10,229 bases of DNA, from positions 1 through 10,229 of the forward strand of contig JAGWBG010000029.1 in assembly GCA_021296015.1 (NCBI GenBank), written 5' to 3'. The notes beneath the pieces are model-generated. The model searched no databases and was not told where the DNA came from. It saw nothing but the letters and a program-made list of their open reading frames with translations. Source of the stretch: Dehalococcoidia bacterium. GTDB taxonomy: Bacteria; Chloroflexota; Dehalococcoidia; Lucifugimonadales; JAGWBF01. Within the stretch, counting starts at the first letter, position 1. Each line of letters starts with the position of its first letter. Positions 7,084 through 10,229 of this stretch are shown here, piece after piece. Position numbers and translations under genes: made by a program.

Positions 7084-7130
7084 CCTCTTGCTCCCCTCTC
7101 CCGATGGAAGAGGGGGACTGGGGTGAGATG
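7084..7130. repeat. GC-rich imperfect palindrome, copy A
   Basis: CCCCTCT (7093-7099) pairs with AGAGGGG (7109-7115), with CC/GG extending into a GAT loop. Flanks TTGCTCC and GGACTGGGGTGAGATG continue an imperfect palindrome. It directly follows the DUF1501 stop codon on the - strand and resembles copy B at 5973-6025. Such CCCCTCTCCC...GGGAGAGGGG elements are a common type of dispersed bacterial intergenic repeat (from memory, unverified). Confidence 0.6.
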
Positions 7131-8267
7131 CTATGCTATGAAATCAAGCTGCTCGAATGAGCCTCCCGTTATGGGCTTGGAGTCCAGGCCCATCCATTGC
7201 TCCAGCAGCGTAGCGTACAGGCCACGGAAGTCGTTGTTGTAGTGAAGATCGCCTTCCAGCAGCTTATCGGCCTCCAGAGAGGGGTACTCCCCGTACAACC
7301 CGCCCTTCACCGCATCGCCAATCACCAAGGCGATGCCGCCTGAGCCGTGGTCAGTACCCGAGCCGTTGTCATGTACTCGCCTACCGAACTCGGTGAACAA
7401 CAATACCACCACGTTTTCGCCGGCGTTGTGCTCCTTCAGGTCCTGGTAAAAGTCGCTAACGGCGCTGGACACGTCGGTCCAAAGCCTGGCGTGGGCTGCC
7501 ATCTGCCCGGCGTGAGTGTCGAAGCTGTTGTAAGGGGCGGTCGTGTACAGGACTCTGGTCCCCAACTCCGCCAGGTGCACCTGGGCTATGTTTCTCATGT
7601 ACTGGGCTACCGTGTTGCTGCCGTACTCCACTGTGGAGGAATACTTTTCGGGTGCTGTGCTGAGGACGTCGGCACCTCTCAAGGCGTCCATACCCGTCTG
7701 TGACAGATAGTCTATCACCGCGCCTTTCCCTATAGCCGGAGAGTAGATGTTCTCGAACACATCCAGGGCCTCCGTTCTCTGGTCTCCGCCCTCGATGCCG
7801 GTCAGAACACCGTAGGTCTCCAGGTTGCCCACAGAGGCTACTGGCACACCGGGTGATGCCAGCGACCGGGGAAGGCCACGGCCAAAATTCACCCCCGTAA
7901 GGACGTTATCCTTATTGGGGTCTATGTCACGGATGGCCCGGCCAAGCCAACCCTCCGTGCCCACCTTTTCGGGTTCGCAGGTGTGCCAGATGTCCATAGA
8001 GCGGAAATGGGACCTGTTGGGGTTGGGGTAGCCGATGCCCTGGATGATGGCTACGTTCCCCTCATCGTACATCTGCTTTATCGGCCCCAGAGTGGGGTTG
8101 AACCCGATGTAGTTGTTGATGGGAAGCACCTGGTCCTCGGCGATTCGTACGGTGGGCCTGTTGTCCATGTACAGGGGGTCTCCATAGGGGACTATGGTAT
8201 TGAGGGCGTCATTGCCCCCCGATAGCTGGAGCACCACCAACACCGGGTCTTTCCTAGTGGAAGCCAT
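7131..8267 (-). CDS. DUF1501 family protein (alkaline-phosphatase-superfamily fold)
   Basis: The 378-residue protein starts at ATG 8267 after AAGGAGG. The N-terminal VLVVLQLSGGNDALNTIVPY (10-28), the RSHFRSMDIWH segment (85-95), DTHAGQ and the C-terminal LLFTEFGRRVHDN...GTDHGSGG block are hallmarks of DUF1501, which shares the fold of sulfatases and alkaline phosphatases. Asp, His and Asn in these blocks are the probable metal and catalytic residues, though no substrate is established for the family. Most DUF1501 proteins carry a Tat signal. This one begins directly with the domain, so it is probably cytoplasmic or exported another way. The gene follows DUF1800 by 52 bp, the usual partnership of these two families, and precedes the NHL gene. 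The product is complete, ending in the conserved GLYATLLEQWMGLD region. Confidence 0.92.
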   Translation of the reverse strand: MASTRKDPVLVVLQLSGGNDALNTIVPYGDPLYMDNRPTVRIAEDQVLPINNYIGFNPTLGPIKQMYDEGNVAIIQGIGYPNPNRSHFRSMDIWHTCEPEKVGTEGWLGRAIRDIDPNKDNVLTGVNFGRGLPRSLASPGVPVASVGNLETYGVLTGIEGGDQRTEALDVFENIYSPAIGKGAVIDYLSQTGMDALRGADVLSTAPEKYSSTVEYGSNTVAQYMRNIAQVHLAELGTRVLYTTAPYNSFDTHAGQMAAHARLWTDVSSAVSDFYQDLKEHNAGENVVVLLFTEFGRRVHDNGSGTDHGSGGIALVIGDAVKGGLYGEYPSLEADKLLEGDLHYNNDFRGLYATLLEQWMGLDSKPITGGSFEQLDFIA

Positions 8268-8319
8268 GGCTCTCCTCCTTCTTTGCCTCTACTTTCAATC
8301 AAAAGGGAACGAATATTCG

Positions 8320-9726
8320 CTAGGCGAACTGGTATTCCTGGGTAGCTACTATAAGCTGGAGCATCTGACCGACACTACCGGCGAACTCCTCAGTGCCAGT
8401 GCGTAGCTCGCCTCCCTTCTGAGCATGGGAAATCAGCTTGTCCCGGGTCTCCTGGGACAACTCGTAAGCCCCGACCATTTCGAGGCAACCGTCCACCAGA
8501 CGCTCGGGGGACATGGTGGCCCCTTCTGAGCCCAGCCTGCGAATAATCGCCTGCACACCCGGTAGGTCTACGTTGCCCACCTGGTCGGCGGTGAAGTTGA
8601 TGCGCTCCACCAGTGTGCCGCTGTCTATCCACTCCTTGCCGGTGTGCCACCCCTCCACGGTGGGCGGGTTCATCAGGTCCTGCCCCATGTACCGGATTTC
8701 CATGCCTATGGGATGCACGCCAGGCTTGGGATAGGTGAAGTCTTTCACCAGTCGCATGGTTCCTATCACCACTTCGGCGGGACTCTTCACCTTTGCGAAA
8801 CGGGCGTTCTTGAAGAAATCGGAGTTGAACAGCACCCGCAGCATGGACCGGACGTCGTAGTTGGACCGGAAGTACTCGTCCTCCAGCATCTTGATTGCAT
8901 CGGGGTCATTGGGAGTGGTGTTCTGCCAGGCAGGCACCTGGGGCTCGTCTGCAACGAAGAAATTGTACAGGTGTCTGGATACGAACCTGGCGGTGGCGGG
9001 CTGTCTGGCGATTATGTCTATCACGTCCTCGCCGTTCCATCGCCCCGACTCACCCAGGAAGTTCTTCTCCCCATCGTCATGGTCATAGGAGTTGTATATG
9101 AACTGGGACTCATAGCGGGCGTAAGGGTAGCGTGGTATGGCATTTGTGATTGTCCAGCCGGTGAAGGCGCGGGCACACTCTTTCACGTCGTCCTCGCTGT
9201 AGTTGGGGTTTCCGTCCATGCCCACGCCCATGGAGAACAGTTCCAGCAACTCCCTGCCGTAGTTCTCGTTGATGGCGTCTTTGTGGCTCATGCAGTTGTC
9301 CAGATAGAATACCATCGCCGGGTCTCTGGACAACTCCAGCAACAAGTTGGGGAAGCTGCCCATCCCGTGACGGCGGAACATATCCAGCTGAAGCTGTATC
9401 TGCTTGCCATGCTCGCATTTGGAGTTACCGGTGCACAGGATGCCGTGCCAGAAGAGGGCTATCTTCTCTCGCAGGGGGTGTTTCGTGTTGATCATGCGGT
9501 ACGTCCAGTACGCCTGGTTGTTCTCAAGGGCTATGAGGTCCCTCCAGTCGGTGAAGTACCTCTCCAGTATATCCATCTCCAGGTCGGGCTGGCCTTCGGG
9601 ATGTATCAGGTCTTCCACCGTCGCCTCGTATCCCTTGGCTGCTCGTGCCTCCAACTCGTCGTAGGTCGCCCCGAATCCGGCGCGACGCATCAGGTGGGCC
9701 ATCAGAGCTATGTCGTTGCCTGCCAT
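8320..9726 (-). CDS. DUF1800 domain protein
   Basis: The 468-residue protein is the first gene of the four-gene operon. Its ATG at 9726 follows GAGAGGAGGAG by a few bases. Family landmarks appear in order: HLMRRAGFG (11-19), PLREKIALFWH (84-94), RDPAMVFYLDN (134-144), NENYGRELLELFSMGVG (153-169), SEDDVKECARAFTGW (177-191), then a ...FLGESG...GEDVIDII..QPATARFVSRHLYNFF block and a C-terminal MNPPTVEGW motif. This covers DUF1800 essentially end to end. Its biochemical function is unknown, but it is nearly always encoded beside DUF1501. There is no signal peptide or transmembrane segment. Cysteines at 98 and 104 sit near the FWH motif. Together with the DUF1501 neighbour, it should form a two-protein unit. 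Confidence 0.92.
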   Translation of the reverse strand: MAGNDIALMAHLMRRAGFGATYDELEARAAKGYEATVEDLIHPEGQPDLEMDILERYFTDWRDLIALENNQAYWTYRMINTKHPLREKIALFWHGILCTGNSKCEHGKQIQLQLDMFRRHGMGSFPNLLLELSRDPAMVFYLDNCMSHKDAINENYGRELLELFSMGVGMDGNPNYSEDDVKECARAFTGWTITNAIPRYPYARYESQFIYNSYDHDDGEKNFLGESGRWNGEDVIDIIARQPATARFVSRHLYNFFVADEPQVPAWQNTTPNDPDAIKMLEDEYFRSNYDVRSMLRVLFNSDFFKNARFAKVKSPAEVVIGTMRLVKDFTYPKPGVHPIGMEIRYMGQDLMNPPTVEGWHTGKEWIDSGTLVERINFTADQVGNVDLPGVQAIIRRLGSEGATMSPERLVDGCLEMVGAYELSQETRDKLISHAQKGGELRTGTEEFAGSVGQMLQLIVATQEYQFA

Positions 9727-9733
9727 GCTTTCT

Positions 9734-9740
9734 CCTCCTC
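9734..9740 (-). promoter_or_regulatory. Shine-Dalgarno site of the DUF1800 gene
   Basis: On the - strand GAGGAGG (or the overlapping GAGGAGA) lies about eight bases before the ATG at 9726. It supports this start for the first gene of the operon. Confidence 0.75.
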
Positions 9741-9765
9741 TCGGGTGTTAGCTTCGTTTGGCGTT

Positions 9766-9794
9766 ATTGTGAGCTTGTATTTTGGTGAGACCAA
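9766..9794 (-). promoter_or_regulatory. Candidate promoter of the DUF1800 operon
   Basis: On the - strand TTGGTC (9794-9789) and CACAAT (9771-9766) are 17 bp apart, giving a short leader of about 35 nt. The -35 box falls within the compound inverted repeat, so a protein bound there could block it. An alternative pair, TTATGA (9831-9826) and TAGATA (9810-9805), has a short 15-bp spacer and would overlap the Fur-like box. Neither is strong. Confidence 0.35.
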
Positions 9795-9816
9795 AGGTCT
9801 CATCTATCTACAAGCT
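9772..9816. repeat. Compound inverted repeat in the divergent promoter region
   Basis: AGCTTGTA (9772-9779) pairs with TACAAGCT (9809-9816), and inside it TGAGACC (9786-9792) pairs with GGTCTCA (9796-9802) around AAA. Both arms are perfect. Its symmetry and place upstream of the operon fit a regulator's operator or a leader hairpin. An intrinsic terminator is less likely because no gene ends here. Confidence 0.65.
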
Positions 9817-9825
9817 ATTCTCACT

Positions 9826-9851
9826 TCATAATCATTCTTATTTATGATAAT
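9826..9851. promoter_or_regulatory. Fur/PerR-box-like operator
   Basis: TCATAATCATTCTTA (9826-9840) agrees with the 7-1-7 Fur consensus TGATAATNATTATCA at 11 of 14 positions. A perfect TGATAAT half-site follows at 9845-9851. The sequence is strikingly AT-rich for this window. It lies about 100 bp upstream of the operon that ends in a Fur-family gene and about 35 bp upstream of the NIPSNAP promoter candidate. Confidence 0.5.
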
Positions 9852-9884
9852 ACCTTCAGCCGCCATAGGTGTCAACAGAGCCGA

Positions 9885-9913
9885 TTGCCCTTGAGGTGGC
9901 TTTTTGCTACACT
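9885..9913 (+). promoter_or_regulatory. Promoter of the NIPSNAP-family gene
   Basis: TTGCCC (9885-9890) and TACACT (9908-9913) are exactly 17 bp apart, and TG at 9905-9906 makes an extended -10 (TGcTACACT). The start of transcription would fall near 9920, leaving a leader of about 45 nt before the ATG at 9965. Confidence 0.55.
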
Positions 9914-9964
9914 GGGCTTGAGTAACGCTTTTACGGATATTAAACATAAAAGTGAGGAGTGGCC

Positions 9965-10229
9965 ATGATTCACGAGATGCGTACCTATACCCTGAGGCCC
10001 GGAACAACGGCGGACTTTGAAGCCCAGTTTGTCAAGTGGTATCAACTCCGTGCCAAATACTCCCCACTGTTGGCTTTCTGGCACACCGAGTTCGGGTTCT
10101 TGGACAGGGTGATACACGTGTGGCCCTATAACGACTTCAAGCATCGCGACGATGCACGGGCAGCCAGGGCCAATGAGCAGGAACTGATGAGCACGCCCTT
10201 GGGCGGCGAGTTCGTCGTTAGCTCCCAGT
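9965..10229 (+). CDS. NIPSNAP family protein (5' part, cut by window edge)
   Basis: ATG at 9965 follows GAGGAG (9954-9959) by five bases. The first 88 codons are open to the window edge. MIHEMRTYTLRPGT at the N-terminus, followed by a helix with F-x-x-W, then LLAFWHTEFGFLDRVIHVWPYNDFKHRDDARAA, is the standard NIPSNAP pattern (a dimeric alpha/beta barrel of about 100 residues, often duplicated to about 210). These small cytoplasmic proteins have no agreed function in bacteria. The gene is divergent from the DUF1800 operon and shares its intergenic region. It belongs to the same broad superfamily as the first gene of the window but is clearly not a copy of it. Confidence 0.88.
   Translation, partial: MIHEMRTYTLRPGTTADFEAQFVKWYQLRAKYSPLLAFWHTEFGFLDRVIHVWPYNDFKHRDDARAARANEQELMSTPLGGEFVVSSQ

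Noticed and set aside
6022..7242. Open frame of 406 codons on the + strand opposite the NHL gene
   Set aside because: It is antisense to a protein with clear NHL repeats, has no ribosome site, and its low-complexity pattern follows from the repeats and GC-rich codon positions of the other strand.
8310..8319. Ten-base palindrome CGAATATTCG next to the DUF1800 stop
   Set aside because: Short, single copy and without a loop or partner site, so chance is an adequate explanation.
8644..9831. Open frame of 395 codons on the + strand opposite DUF1800
   Set aside because: DUF1800 motifs run end to end on the - strand. The antisense frame has no recognised motif and no credible start site.

Overview
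The window is ordinary bacterial chromosome with a moderately high GC content. It holds seven complete genes and one gene cut by the right edge. Families such as tandem EthD-like barrels, NIPSNAP, a DUF1800/DUF1501 pair, an NHL propeller, a YfbK-type VWA lipoprotein and a STAND-TPR protein, plus short palindromic GC-rich repeats between genes, suggest an uncultured Chloroflexota (Dehalococcoidia/SAR202-like) genome. That placement is an inference from gene content and was not tested by a database search. There is no rRNA, tRNA, CRISPR array, integrase or transposase.

Left part, + strand (1-3260): a protein with two fused dimeric alpha/beta-barrel domains (18-746) overlaps by one base (TAATG) with a STAND P-loop NTPase that carries seven C-terminal TPR units (746-3238). 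The pair ends at a 9-bp perfect hairpin (3238-3259), which it shares as a convergent terminator candidate with the next gene. Middle, - strand: a secreted VWA-domain lipoprotein of the YfbK type (3295-4932) follows a gene-free stretch of about 550 bp (4933-5487). That stretch holds a REP-like palindrome and two strong adjacent stem-loops.

Right part, - strand (9726 down to 5488): four co-directional genes look like one operon in the order DUF1800, DUF1501, six-bladed NHL propeller, Fur/PerR-family regulator. The spacers are 52, 71 and 87 bp with the starts chosen here. The last two spacers each hold a copy of one GC-rich imperfect palindrome. None of the first three proteins has a recognisable export signal, although DUF1501 proteins are usually Tat-exported.

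The region at 9727-9964 separates this operon from a divergent NIPSNAP-family gene (9965 onward, cut by the edge). It contains a compound inverted repeat, a Fur/PerR-box-like sequence (11 of 14 consensus positions, with a perfect TGATAAT half-site beside it) and a good extended -10 promoter reading toward NIPSNAP. The regulator at the end of the operon has Asn where the second His of the PerR His-x-His metal site is expected. The most testable idea here is a metal- or peroxide-responsive circuit: the regulator acts on the divergent promoter region and so controls its own operon and possibly NIPSNAP. The two-gene barrel/STAND-TPR module on the left is the other unit I cannot match to a described system.
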